Shown piece by piece: positions 12,044 to 23,803 of a DNA stretch of 64,000 nucleotides. The stretch's first letter is position 1. Every line of letters begins with the position of its first letter. A program made the translations under genes and the position numbers. Source of the DNA: Lantana camara (taxonomy: Eukaryota; Streptophyta; Magnoliopsida; Lamiales; Verbenaceae); the NCBI GenBank assembly GCA_037501455.1, contig CM074858.1:96568001-96632000 (forward strand), in the 5' to 3' direction. The notes beneath the pieces were generated by a model that had not been told where the DNA came from, did no database searches, and was given only the letters and a program-made list of their open reading frames with translations.

Positions 12044-13324
12044 GTAACTTGGCTCAAAGCTTTTTATATTGGATATATATCGGGTCGAGATAGCTAATAG
12101 TAAAGAAACCCACCTGGCTACACCTTACCGAACAAGACCAAGAAGAAAGAAAGACTTGAAAGTAGCCTATGAACCCGGTAGATCTCCGCCCTGGAGAAAC
12201 TGTACAAAAAGACAACACCGTTAAATCATTAGACTCAAGACTCTAAATGAACCATATAAGATGCACGATAATGCATTAACATGTAAAGATATGCATGAGC
12301 AATAACAATGTGCTAATAAGATGTTCATGTCACAAATAATGTCACTTAGACACGTAATCAAGCTATTCATTCATTACACAAATAAATCGTATCCATTCAT
12401 TACCATTCTTTCATTCAATATCAATCGTTCATTCAATATTCAATCCATTATACTTTCTAACACATGTCTACAATGCATATGAATCATTTAGAGGTTCAAG
12501 GAATTCATTAAACACATAGGAAATACATTGGTGGCAAGAAGAGTCACATTATAGCACTTAAACGTTATGCAAATATGTCACGTTTGTCCAACACAAATCA
12601 AGCCATAACGTTCATAATCATATCATAACACATCACTCAATAATCTATTAACATCATAAAAACAAGTTTGAGGCACAAAAGATCAATTAAAACACATACG
12701 GAAGTCAAAGGGGTGAAAGGAAAGCAAGAAAGTGGATTTTGGTGAAAGTTGACAGTTTTCGAAAATGTACAGGCTGTAGAAAATTGGAAATATCTCGAGT
12801 TCTAAAAGGTGGAATTAATTTTTGTTTGTTGGAAATGAAACTAGACACATAGATATTTTCAATGGTATATGGCTCGAATCGTGTTCAAAACGAGGTGAAA
12901 ATGGCGTAGGTTTGAAGTTGGACCAATGCAGAATTTCAACGAAGTGGCGACACAATTTTAAAACGAGCATATCTCACAAACCACAAAGAATTTCAAAGTG
13001 ATTCCAATTGGAGAATGTTTTAGACTTCAAGAGGTTTCTTATGGTTCAAAATTCAGGCCAATCGGAGCTCAAACGAAGTCTGCACGGCCGTGCGAAAATT
13101 GGCCTAGAATGTGCAGAATATTTTTCCAACTCGAGAGTTATGCACGGCCGTGCGGGGTTGTCTTCTCCGAAAATCAATGGCAAAAGAGCAGGGGTTTGAA
13201 GGGTAATGTTCCAAAACCACCCCAAATCATATCCGGATCAATTCATACACTAATAAGCATCAAAATACACCACAAATCATATATATAAGCACATATCATC
13301 CCCAAATCTTCAATCAATCCACAA

Positions 13325-13355
<31 letters not shown>

Positions 13356-13982
13356 TATATATACACATGTACAAATATATATATAATATACACACAAACC
13401 TTGGAAAAGAGGAGAAGAAGAAGGAGCTTGATTCTTGAGCTTGGAATGGTGGAAATAAGATTGAATCTCCTTGTTTCCTTGGCTTGCTTGGCTCGATTTT
13501 TTTTATTTTTTTATTTTTTATTTTTTTGAGAAAAGTGTTTGGAGCTTTGGTGTTGGGAGAAAATGGAAGAAGAAGAATGGGGTGTGAGGGGTGTGAGGGG
13601 TGTGTGTGTATCGTGTAATACAAGAGGGAAAAAGGGAGAAATTGCATTTTGGTCCTTCAACAAGTTAAGTGCTTCAAGTAGGACCCGTAAATTTGTTTGG
13701 TGATTAATTGGGTCCGAATTAAAGTTCGATTGAGTCCAAGGATTTCATATAAGTTCAAATATGTTCATAATCAAAATAAAACAATTATAAGCAAGTAAAC
13801 ATATTTTAACGAATTTAAATAACATAATCACTTAAGTCATATTGGTCACGTAATAACAATTAGTTCACGAAATTATTAAATTAAACGTTCACTTAGCAAG
13901 TAAAACATAATTAAATCACATAACTCTCGCTCTAATCCACTCGTGCGTCATACCTGACTTGTCGAGAAATCGGGGCGTTACA
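10688..13982 (-). mobile_element. Solo LTR, Ty3/gypsy (Tekay/Del-like), second copy
   Basis: A 3,295-bp unit begins TGTAGCGCCC and ends GGGGCGTTACA, flanked by a perfect TSD CTTGT (10683-10687 and 13983-13987). Its first 130 bp closely match the solo LTR at 1862 (cgccacatcccccgc, tatgaaatgg, gctaggcggga). Inside are an (AT)n tract (11986-12039), attcattcat-rich blocks, two copies of TGCACGGCCGTGCG (13081 and 13141, 60 bp apart) and TA/CA microsatellites (13325-13395). Frames inside it, such as 13243-13647 minus, are low-complexity and not genes. Confidence 0.9.
11986..12039. repeat. (AT)n microsatellite in the solo LTR
   Basis: About 27 uninterrupted AT units. Confidence 0.95.
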
Positions 13983-14519
13983 CTTGTCCTCGAATGAGAC
14001 TAATCCTTTTTTGGGATAAGAGTTCGAGGTTGCTTATTTATTTCGTGTGCATATATGTATTTTCTCTTTGCTTGATTGTTGGATTTATTTTCTTTATCTT
14101 TTCGCTCTTGTTTGTTATCTATGAGGGAGGACCCTCGTTAAATCCCTAACGGTTTTGTTGACCGATTTTATTTTATTTAAAAAAAAAAAAAAAAACCACC
14201 CCTTATAAAATTTTGCTAGTTATGCATAAGTTGCGCCATAATTAATGCATCTATATAGGTCGTGTTTGAAGGCTGTGCGAAATGATCATGTTAATTATGC
14301 TTGGCAGTTTTTGCTCTTCTCTAAAAGTGCTGAATTCGAGGGGTATTGAATGCCTTCATATTATTATTTGCTGGATTCTTTTGTAGTTAATGTCCCGAAG
14401 CTTGGCCATAAATCTGTAATTGTCTTTAGTAATGCTCGCCTAAAACCTCTTTTAATCTATTCATGTTTAAAATAAAAAAAAAAACTATTCATGCTTAGTT
14501 TTGTACGTATATCTGTTAT

Positions 14520-14641
14520 ATAGAGGAGGATTTGAAGTGTTATTGAGGCAAACAGTTAATGGTATTATTAGTCTTTAATTATAGAGGAGGATTTGAAGTG
14601 TTATTGAGGCAAACAGTTAATGGTATTATTAGTCTTTAATT
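14520..14641. repeat. 61-bp tandem duplication
   Basis: Two essentially identical adjacent copies beginning atagaggaggatttgaagtg. The identity implies a recent duplication. Function is unknown. Confidence 0.95.
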
Positions 14642-15693
14642 ATGCTTATGCAAATTGACAAACATACGTTTTCCATATGTTGCCGCTCTAGCTTAGTTCA
14701 AATAGAATATTGGATTTTTTTGAAATATTTTGGAAGGGTTTGGCAAGGTTGATTAGGGAGGAGAGGGTTCGGAGCGGCGGTTAGGGTTACTCCATGGAAG
14801 ACGAAAAAGATAAGTATGATATGCTAGGAAAAGAGTTTTTCTCTTTTTTTTTTTGTCTAAATTAGGATATTTGTGTGACCAATTCTCTCACTAAAATTTA
14901 AGTACCTCAATAAGTGAGACAACTAACTAGGAGAATTACAATTGTTCTATACCCAAAATCAAAATTCAAACTTCTAACATTTAGTTAAAAATGAATGAGT
15001 CTCTTCAACCACACTTTCTTGATTTAGTAAAAGCATTTATTGTAATCAAGTTGTGTCACGAAAAGTTTGTCACTAATTATAAAGTTGGTCACTAATTATT
15101 AATCATGATGATAATATCGATTTTTGTTAAACTATATTACAAGGAAGCGTTTGATGTCGGATAAGTGTTTTTTTTTTTAAATTTATTATGATCAATATTG
15201 ATTAAATGAAATTAAATGGTGTTGATCAAATTTTATATCATATATGACATAAAAAGATAATTCATTCAATTTACGAGGTTTAATCCCACCTCTAAGAGTG
15301 TGATTAAAAATTAATTGAGTCAAATATAATGAATAATAGTGGATAGCGTCGGGTCAAGAAATTAAATGTCATAAAACACTTAATCTTAGATAATTAAGAT
15401 TGTAATCTTAGCAACTCCCTAATATTATAATTTTATATATATATATATAGCGAAAGATTTAATAGGGTTTAATTTTGTTTCTTTCGGTGATCGTTAAAAA
15501 AAAAAAAAGGTAATTAACATGATATTAAAACTAATCAACAAACTTAATTAAGTTTAATCAAAAATTGTCGTTTTGATTTGCATAGGTTCTAATAATATTC
15601 TGGAGGCTAAGACTTTTTGTTGTTTCTAACATTGGGTATAATTTTAGTCCTTCTCTTTTGGTTTAAAAGAATTATAAAATTTTAAAAGATGAT

Positions 15694-15787
15694 AGGTGAA
15701 GTTTAAAAAAAAAAAAAAAAAAAACCCATGAACCATTTAAATCAATCCTTATTAACCTTAAAAAAAAAAAAAAAAAAGGTGAAGTTT
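15694..15787. mobile_element. Short poly(A)-flanked insertion with TSD
   Basis: An 11-bp direct repeat aggtgaagttt (15694-15704 and 15777-15787) brackets an A-run, about 36 bp of unique sequence and a second A-run. The layout fits a very short 5'-truncated retroposon copied by LINE machinery. Slippage in A-runs may also have contributed. Confidence 0.5.
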
Positions 15788-15916
15788 GATATAATAGTAG
15801 ATGACAAAGGATTTCATTCTGCATTTTCAAATGAGGCCCAATTAGGATTCACTTTCGGTATTCAGTGTATTGGGCTTAATGGACCAATTTTGCAACGATG
15901 CGAGGGCCCAAATTTC

Positions 15917-15972
15917 TTGAATGAATCAAATTAAAAAAAAAAAAAAAAAAAAAAATTGAATGAATCAAATTA
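15917..15972. mobile_element. Poly(A)-only insertion with 17-bp TSD
   Basis: The direct repeat ttgaatgaatcaaatta (15917-15933 and 15956-15972, perfect) flanks nothing but about 22 A residues. Perfect 17-bp duplications around a bare A-tract are what extreme 5' truncation of a LINE-type insertion would leave. Confidence 0.55.
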
Positions 15973-17149
15973 AGTTCATATATATATTTGACAAAAGTCT
16001 GACTTTTAGATTAGGGCCGTAATCAGGTGTTTCCACTTTCCACTAAATTAATATTTCCTATACAACACTTAAGATGGTTGTTGAGGTTTATTAATATAGA
16101 TGTGCATATTCATGCCACGTACGCGCTATGCATGTATAATATAACTATACTATCTTTGAGCTATATTACTTTTTAACATAATTCGTTGATTTCATTCATT
16201 TAATATAAGGTTTATTTCACATTAAATAAGATGCTGTTTGACCGAATGAGTAAAATAATTAAATTTGTCCCATAAATTAAATGTCAGGATGGCAGTCAGA
16301 TCTGGACACATTAAAAAATCAAGTATTTTAAGAAAAATCATGAAAGGAAGAAAAACCCTAAAGTTACTTGAAATAAATAGACGGTAATTCTTATCCTAAT
16401 TAATTCATGAATTTTACATCATGCCCTTGCCAGTCTTATAAGCTAAACATGAGCTAGTCCAATTTCAAATATCATCTATATATTCATTCACGAATTTTGT
16501 ATCATACCTTTGTTGTTTTCGTCGTTGTGTCGAAATTTGGTCAGACTCTGAAGTTGGTGCTAGAAAAATATTGAGTTTTTTGAGTCGATCATTTTTAATT
16601 GTCATTCAAAGATTTGTGTTGACGAGATGGCCATCTACACTAAAATGAAAACAAGTGGTTGGGATTTTATTGATATAGATGTTTTCATACTTAAATTAGA
16701 AGGGAAATTACAAGCATCAGTCAGTAATCAAAAACTTGACGGCACAAAAATGCAAATACCAACAAACACGGATATTGGGGTACTTATAGAAAAACCCCTA
16801 GTTTGTTAATAAAAGTACTTGCAAAAATTGTAAACATTAATACATTATCCTTTTTATGCTAAGTACATATGGCCCCTAACTGCATTTAGTATTTGCATCA
16901 TGTATTGGTAACGACGAAAGTGATTGAACTTGGATAATTGTTGATGGATTGATCGACGTTGATATTCCATTGTTAGGGCCGAGATCACCACGGTCGATTT
17001 TGGGATTATCAAGATTGATATTTAAGAAAGATTGTTTGCCATTTCTTTTGATCAAGATTCAGTGGAGTCATTTATTCTGGTCCATAACAGTTAATTTGAA
17101 TCAGATTTTAAGTAATAAGTCAACTCAAATTGGGAATAAATCATAGATC

Positions 17150-17450
17150 AATGCTAGTCTGAATCTTGCAAAGTATTTAGTAGTTCATTTAGTTGTCGTA
17201 GCTTGAGATTAAGTTGTTGGTTTGATTGTTGTAACTGTCATTGAGATATACTAGTGCTCGAATGGGACTAATTACTCCACCAATTTTAATGTAGATAATA
17301 GTTCGAGATTATTCATGCCTCATTATTTTCATGGGTATTATTGTATTTCATCGATCCTTGACTTTTGGCTTAGCTCTTTGTATCTTTTAGATCCGTGGAA
17401 ATAAATGAGGGAGGCCTCCGTAAATACACGTGGAGTTTTACTTCGAAATT
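17150..17450 (+). repeat. Uninterrupted copy of the retroposon-like repeat
   Basis: Same landmarks as the split copy at 10560-14200 (gttgtcgta, tttgattgttgtaact, gctcgaatgggactaat, atagttcgagatt, aatgagggaggcctcc). It lacks a clear A-tail. It acts as an empty-site reference for the solo LTR insertion at 10688. Confidence 0.5.
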
Positions 17451-17623
17451 ATAGTTGAGATCGATTGAAATTATCAAGATTGATATCCAAGAATTGAAAT
17501 TACAAGATTGAAGCTGGAATTATAGTGATCTAACCTTTTTTAGATATCATCTTTTTGAAGTTTGAACTCAAACCACACACCAATGAAAATAAAACTTTAT
17601 TCGTAATTTATACACATTATATC

Positions 17624-18175
17624 TGATCGAGCCAAATTTCCAATGAAATTTGTTGAAGGGAAAGTCACCGCCGTCCGCACGCAATCTGTGGATGATGAAA
17701 GGAAACGTGAGTTCGAGGCCAACTCGGGGAAGATGGGGGTGATATCCGGGTTGGCACTCTGACGCTCAAGTCAGGGTCGAGTTGAATGTATTGAGTGGGA
17801 AGTGCAGTAAATACGGTAGGTAAAAGGACTTACCGGTGTAATAAATGAGAGCCTTTATATAGGGTAAAGAGAGAGCACTTACCGCGTTGACGTGCCACTC
17901 CTCCAAGCTGGCAGGTGCCCCACTATCCCTAAGCATTAAATGCGTGGTCGACCGCTTAGCTAGGAAAGGGGTGGTGGGCTGGTTCGTTGTGGGCTCGATA
18001 AGGGTCGAGAGCCACGGATCGGTATAGTATGACCGACGATCGAGGCATGGAGCGGTAAAACTTAGGGAAGGTTAATTGGGTGTTGACCGCCAAGGTCGAG
18101 AGTGTCGACCTTGTCGAGAGGACAGATGTCGCAATGTGGAAAGACCACGTGGGAAAGCGGGTCCATGCCACGTCA
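17624..18175 (-). mobile_element. Solo LTR of a Tat-like Ty3/gypsy element
   Basis: A 552-bp unit starts TGATCGAG and ends CCACGTCA, with a perfect TSD ATATC (17619-17623 and 18176-18180). It shares gcactc(t)gacgctcaagtca, gagtgcaataaat-like words and overall layout with the LTRs of the Tat element at 37631 and 55872. On the minus strand a TATATAAA box lies at about 17853-17862. The right edge is about 840 bp upstream of the TBL start codon, so its antisense-directed promoter faces away from that gene. Confidence 0.85.
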
Positions 18176-18789
18176 ATATCAACAATTTTATTTTAATATA
18201 AAAGGATTACATAAAATAAAAACAAAAAATAAAATTAAGTTTGGAAGCTCTCTACTCTCTACATTGTTTATTTAGTACACAAATTATTTTCTGAACATTC
18301 AATATTGTATATATATAGACAATGTTGTATTTATTCATAATTTAGGCAAATAATATACCTCTTTCACCTCCGAATAGACAACCGCTCTGTATTCCACGTA
18401 GTACACAGTTTGCAGGCTAAATTTTATTTCTTGCTTCCACCAACTCTCTCGATCTGCTCCCTCTTCAAATTCACTTTAATTCTTCACATCTCAAATGTCA
18501 ACTCCGTTCCTCAAATTTAACTTCTGAAAATCAATCAATCCTTTGTTCTGCTCATCTTGCGTCTGGTTCGCTACTTCTGATACGATTACATCCGCCATGC
18601 ATTATCTCTGATCTTGGTGCTTCCCAGATGATTAAAGACTCAAATAAGGGTTTTATTGACGTGGGCTTGCTTTTTTGGGTCGAATATCCGGTGCCCATTT
18701 GGTTTTCTTGAAGTGATTTTGTGTTTGTCCGATGTGGGTCGCGGAATGAGATTCGGCGTTTCAACTCTGGAAGCTTCCAGACAGGAAAT

Positions 18790-18989
18790 GGTAAAATTAT
18801 AGGCTTTTTGCGGTTATTGATAATTATAATGGCATGTTACTGATCAGATAACTTGGTTTTTGATTATCTTTCTGGAGACATTATCTGATTTGGTATGATT
18901 TCGATTTCCTAGTGAAGGACGATTAATTGGTTTGTCTATGGTTATGAAGTTTTCTGCGGATTGGGTAATTTTAATGGTAATGCTGGCAG
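18790..18989 (+). other. Possible 5'-leader intron of the TBL gene
   Basis: A donor at 18790 (ATG|GTAAAA) and an acceptor at 18989 (TGCTGGCAG|TT) could remove 200 bp from the leader. Splicing would bring an ATG at 18787-18789 into frame with the downstream ORF and add nine residues before the ATG at 19014. A transcript is needed to confirm it. The region 18181-18786 is otherwise non-coding leader or promoter with CT-rich patches. Confidence 0.4.
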
Positions 18990-19013
18990 TTGTTTTGGCT
19001 TATTTTTGTGATA

Positions 19014-22000
19014 ATGTATTCAATTCAGAGGATGAGTAGTTTTAACAGAAGTATTTCCTTCAAACAGAGAGCTGCAAGTGTTGGCAGCCCAAGATTCAGT
19101 AGGAGAACTTGGGTCTCACGCCTTTTTCATGCCCTAATTACCATCGGATCATTAGTTTCATTCCTTTTGGCCATTGCCTGTGGATATATATACGTTCTTC
19201 CTAACCTCACACACGCTTTCCACGACCGCGAGAGCAGATTTTCCATCTCAAAAACGAGGGGCTGTGATGTGTTTGATGGATATTGGACGGTGGATGATCG
19301 TTATCCATTATACAACGCTTCACAATGTCCCTTTGTAGAGAAAGGTTTCAATTGCTTAGCAAATGGTCGACCTGATGATGATTACCTCAAGTGGAGGTGG
19401 AAGCCTAGAAATTGTGAAATTCCAAGATTTAAAGTGGGGCCCATTTTGGAAATGCTTAGAAATAAGAGAGTTGTTTTTGTTGGAGATTCAATGAGTAGAA
19501 CTCAATGGGAGTCTTTGATATGTTTGCTGATGACGGGTGTGGAAGATAAGGGAAGTGTTTATGAAGTTAATGGAAATGTGATCACAAAGCAGATTAGGTA
19601 TTTGGGAGTGAGGTTCAGTTCTTTCAATTTTAGCATTGAGTTTTATCGGTCGGTTTTCCTTGTGCAGCAAAATTGGTCTCCCAAGAATGTGCCAAAGAGA
19701 GTTAGATCAACTCTTAAATTGGACAAACTGGATGATATCAGTAAAGAGTGGATTAATTCAGATGTACTGATTTTTAATTCTGGCCAATGGTGGGTCCCAG
19801 GGAAGCTTTTCGGGACGTAAGTTTCTGGTTTTCATTTATTTTTTCCATTTTGATGATGTCTTTATAAGAAATCTGTGTTTTTCTGTGTTGAGCGGAGTGA
19901 TGAAATGTTGAACCAATTGGTTGTTTTATCTGTATATCTCCCTTGCTTTGGAAACTTGCACTTTCTGAGCCACGCATAGTCAAAAAATGATTTTCGCATG
20001 TTATTAACTATATCTTATTTTAGCCAACTCTTAGTCATAATGCAATAAATACACATGAATATGTTGAAGGATCTAGTATGAAGTATATTAAGGCAATTAG
20101 ATGATATTTCAGATTAGTGAAAAGAGACGAAAAAGCAATCTGAAGTTGCTATACTACCTAAAAAAGCAGTGGAACTTAAAATGGGAAAATGATAAATGCC
20201 ATTATTTCATTAAGATCCAAAAATGTTTTCTTTCTGTGTGTGTGAGAATACTCTATGCCAATTGTTTACACCTCATAAAGTAATAATATCAAATAGTTCA
20301 TGACAATTGGTCGACTTCTTCTAGTTGTGTAGCGTCTAATGGTGGTAAATATATTGTGCATATTTGTCCTACACTTTGTGTGGGACTCTTGATACTATAA
20401 TTCATCACGGTCAAATACTTGAGTACCCTTACTTAAATTAACTTTGTTTCCTAGTATCACCTTTTCTTCTCTCCTGTCTGTTAATGAGCAATAATTGAAA
20501 ATTTTAAACCATCATTTTTTTAAGAGAAACCATATTCTTAAGAAACTCTTTATCCTATATTTTTCTCACATAGAAAAGATAATATCGAATGTAAATGTGT
20601 GTGTGTTGTGAGTGTAAGTTGCGACTCTTGTTCTGTGTCTGTTGACGTGCATGTTAAGTTAAATTCGGTATGTGTTGACAGGGGATGCTATTTCCAGGTT
20701 GGCAATTCAGTGAAACTTGGAATGTCAATTTCTACAGCTTACAGAGCTGCATTAGAAACTTGGGCATCTTGGATCGACCGTACCATTAATCCAGAAAAAA
20801 CCCGTGTCTTCTTCAGAACTTTTGAACCATCTCACTGGAGGTATCTTGAACAAATAGTTTTCAATATTTAGAAAATTGCAGTTCTTTATGTTCTCATCCA
20901 AATGGTATAAAATGTATTGAATGACCACCCTATGTGGAAACTTTTGGTCTTATTTGTGGTATGTTGTGTTTTATGATTTTAGACTATGCATTTCCTCATG
21001 TATATTGGAGAATGTCATGAAAAAGAAAATTAGAAAAAAATCGATGTGACGATGTGTTTTTATTGACAATGTGTTTGGGTGAATTGTTTTTGTTTTCGGA
21101 AAATTAGTAAATGTATTTCAAGGGGAAATATTTGCAGCGAATTGATGTTTTTATATTAATTGTAAATTGTAATTTGGTTATTGATTTTATATCTCACTCC
21201 CAGTGAAGGTGCTATTTGTCTAAGAACACCTAAAATCACTCTTCCGAAAGCAACACATCTAATAAAGGTCAACAAACCGCTCCAAACCGAGATTTACCCT
21301 CTTTTCAAGCTCCAGAAAGATTGAGCATTGAGCTCAGTATCCATAAATTGTAATTCTTTTACTATGTTTAAAAGCACTAGCTTGAGCTCGACCCCGATGA
21401 TTAGTATATTATTTATAACTCTCTCTCTCTCTATATATAAATATAAAGCTGATCAGATGAACAAGAATTATTTGGCTCGATATCTTACGAGCTGTTTTTT
21501 TGTGTTTTTGTCAGGAATCTAACTCTGAGGCAGTGCAATATGACGAAACTACCCCTTACAGAAGCAGGAGGAAAGGATTATAGTCCTTTATCAGATGCTG
21601 TATTTGAGGTGGTAAATAGTATGATAGTGCCGGTTACTGTTGTTCATATAACTCCCATGTCGGCATTTAGAAGTGATGCACATGTGGGCACCTGGAGTGA
21701 CCGCCCATCCCTATCTGATTGTAGCCACTGGTGCCTGCCCGGACTGCCCGATATCTGGAATGAAATACTCCTTTCTTATCTTCTTGGTAAACTATGACGC
21801 TTCCCCCCCTTGTGAAACCATATGGTAAACTCAATTTTCCTTATTATCAAGTTTTATACTTAGTTTCCGAGTTATATATACATAATATGTCTGTTTGGCT
21901 TCAAGTAAACCAATAAATCGAAGTATATATGGTACTTGTGAGATAATTGCATTTCTGGTCAAATAAGACAGAACTCCATGCATATTTGATAACGTACTTA

Positions 22001-22475
22001 TTTGAGTTTCACGTTAAGTACCAACTTAAAACGAAATTTGGCACATTATCTCTCTTTTAATTTTGAGTTGCATAGTTAGTTGGTTTTGGAGTACAATGCA
22101 TCAGATCATTCCGTTTCATTGCGGATTAAATACGTAAAATAATGTTAGTGGCTAAATGTGCATGGAGTTCTTTCCTATGGGGGCCAAAAATGCATTTATC
22201 TCGAAACTATTTACTTCATTATGTTCAAAGAGTAGCACATTTAGTCCCAGTCCTATTTCAAAATTTTAAAACAACAAAAAACGTTAAGGGCGAAAAAGGA
22301 CAGAATTCACAAACTTCTGAAACATAAGTAGTAATATTTCAATTTTCTGAAAATTCTCAGTTGATAAAAGTTTCTGTGATTTGCAGTTTTGTGGGCAATG
22401 CACGCCCCCGGAAATCATCACCGAGCAAGATGGTCTGATTTGAGACGAAGAATTTGGAAGAGATGTGTATACTAA
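19014..22475 (+). CDS. Trichome-birefringence-like (TBL) polysaccharide O-acetyltransferase
   Basis: Four exons: 19014-19816, 20682-20840, 21515-21786, 22387-22475. All introns are GT-AG and the phases agree, giving 440 aa. The order is a basic Ser/Arg-rich cytosolic tail (about 1-45), one membrane anchor (about 50-72, SLVSFLLAIACGYIYVL), a TBL domain opening GCDVFDGYWT, the GDS motif (VFVGDSMSRTQWESL), and near the C-terminus the DxxH-type block DCSHWCLPGLPDIWNE. This is the pattern of Golgi type II membrane proteins that acetylate xylan, mannan or pectin; the GDS Ser and DxxH Asp/His form the catalytic set. The start chosen is the first ATG of the exon-1 frame; 19032 or a spliced upstream ATG are alternatives. 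The subfamily, and so the substrate, is not settled. Confidence 0.92.
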
Positions 22476-23030
22476 ATGGAAGACGAAGTCTTGTAAACAG
22501 AAACAATTTTGGCTATTTTGTTATTGATTCATTTGTATCAAAAGAAAAGGAGGAAGAAGAATGTGTGATTTCTTTGTTGTATCCGATTCAAAATCATGTG
22601 TTGTACCGTTGTATTTTCTGTCTACAACAGAAAAGAAAATGCTCAAAACAACATAAAAGCTGAACTCTTTCAATTCATTTTTACTGTGGTGAAGTTTTTC
22701 AGATGGTATTGATAAGTAGAATGATGTACATAGGCATATTGAAGTTGATGATCTTTCAGAAGATATAAATAGATATTTTTAGATGAGTTGCTTCTAGATT
22801 CCAAGCAGTTAGATTTTATTTTGTATAAAAGATTAACCACTAGAGGTTAGTAAAGATTTCGCAATTTCGGTGATCTTTCTCAACTAGTAGCATTGGTGCG
22901 TCGGAAAATACAGCAAGCATTTCTCTCTCTCAACACATGAACAAGTTTGTTACCCATAAGATGATCTTCCTGCTCAAATTCCCTTGGTTAGCATCTTTAT
23001 ATATATATATTCTTTATAAAAGAATATTTT
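22476..23030. other. TBL 3' flank
   Basis: AT-rich 3'-UTR and flank. Short frames here have no family resemblance. Confidence 0.5.
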
Positions 23031-23505
23031 TACATCTACATCTCTTGCGAGATTGGGTAATTACAACTCGTATCCCATTAGATGAAAATATTACACAACC
23101 TACCCTTTCAAGTTTGAAAAATTACACTTAAACCCATTTCGGTAGGGTTTTTCATGATCTTTTTTTTTTTTTTTTTTGAATTGACTATATTTTACTACTA
23201 ATTAGTTTTTTACCACTAATTGAGGGGGGAAAATGTCATTATGAATATCAATTTACAAGCGAATCATGTGTCGATCCTTCAAAGAACTTTGTAAATTACA
23301 TATTTGTCATTTGAGAATGATGTGTGCGTTATTGTGAGGACCTAATTAATGGTGAAATATAGTCAATTCAAGAATAATTTTGCTAAAAATCCAATCAGAA
23401 TGGGTTCGTTTGTAATTTTTCAAACTTGGAAGGACAGATTGTGTGATATTTTCATCTAAGAGGGTATTGGATGTAATTATTCAATCTCGCAAGGGTGCAG
23501 ATATA
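23031..23505. mobile_element. Foldback/MITE element with long inverted arms
   Basis: The left arm (about 23031-23155: cttgcgagattgggtaatta, atgaaaatattacacaacct, caagtttgaaaaattacac) is the inverse complement of the right arm (about 23385-23505). The similarity continues inward to ttgaattgactatattt on the left versus aaatatagtcaattcaa on the right, so each arm is about 125-180 bp. There is an internal T-run at 23160-23177 and no ORF. The outer boundary and target duplication are not clear. Confidence 0.75.
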
Positions 23506-23628
23506 AACAACCCAACTTTAAAAATTACAATTTCATCCCCTATCAAAAACGAAGAAGAAGAAGAAGGAGGAGGTAATTTTGCTTGCTTTAGTTTATTTCC
23601 TTTTTTCCTTCCCTCTGCGATGAATCGA

Positions 23629-23750
23629 AAACAGCACTTTCTTCAGAAAAGAAAACGCGATTTCAGTTGAAAAAAACAGCACTTTCTTCAGAAAAGAAAA
23701 CGCGATTTCAGTTGAAAAAAACAGCACTTTCTTCAGAAAAGAAAACGTTG
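23629..23750. repeat. 45-bp direct repeat, three copies, upstream of FAS2
   Basis: Unit: acagcactttcttcagaaaa, gaaaacgcgatttcagttga, then A-run. Copies one and two are essentially identical; the third is cut short after gaaaacg. The array is about 55-175 bp upstream of an E2F-like site. Each full copy contains aacgcgat. Confidence 0.95.
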
Positions 23751-23803
23751 AAAAAGTAGCAACACAACACATGGCAATCATATAAGCGACTCTTTGCCTC
23801 TAA

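Larger units (their letters stand above)
10560..14200 (+). repeat. Dispersed retroposon-like repeat, split by a solo LTR
   Basis: The two outer parts (10560-10687 and 13988-14200) join into one repeat once the LTR and one TSD copy are removed. A second, uninterrupted copy is at about 17150-17450. Shared words include agtttgattgt, ctcgaatg(a/g)gactaat and agttcgag(g/a)tt, and toward the end tgagggagg. The repeat ends in an A-run near 14180-14196, like a non-LTR retroposon tail. No reverse transcriptase frame is seen. Confidence 0.5.
14201..17149. other. AT-rich intergenic DNA
   Basis: Contains a 61-bp tandem duplication, several long A-runs and an (AT)n tract near 15435. Short frames (15728-15934, 16627-16809, 16949-17146) have no recognised family and no gene-like context. 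Nothing else is supported. Confidence 0.5.

Noticed and set aside
13243..13647. 134-codon minus-strand frame
   Set aside because: Low-complexity Pro/Ser/His and Lys runs from microsatellites inside the solo LTR.
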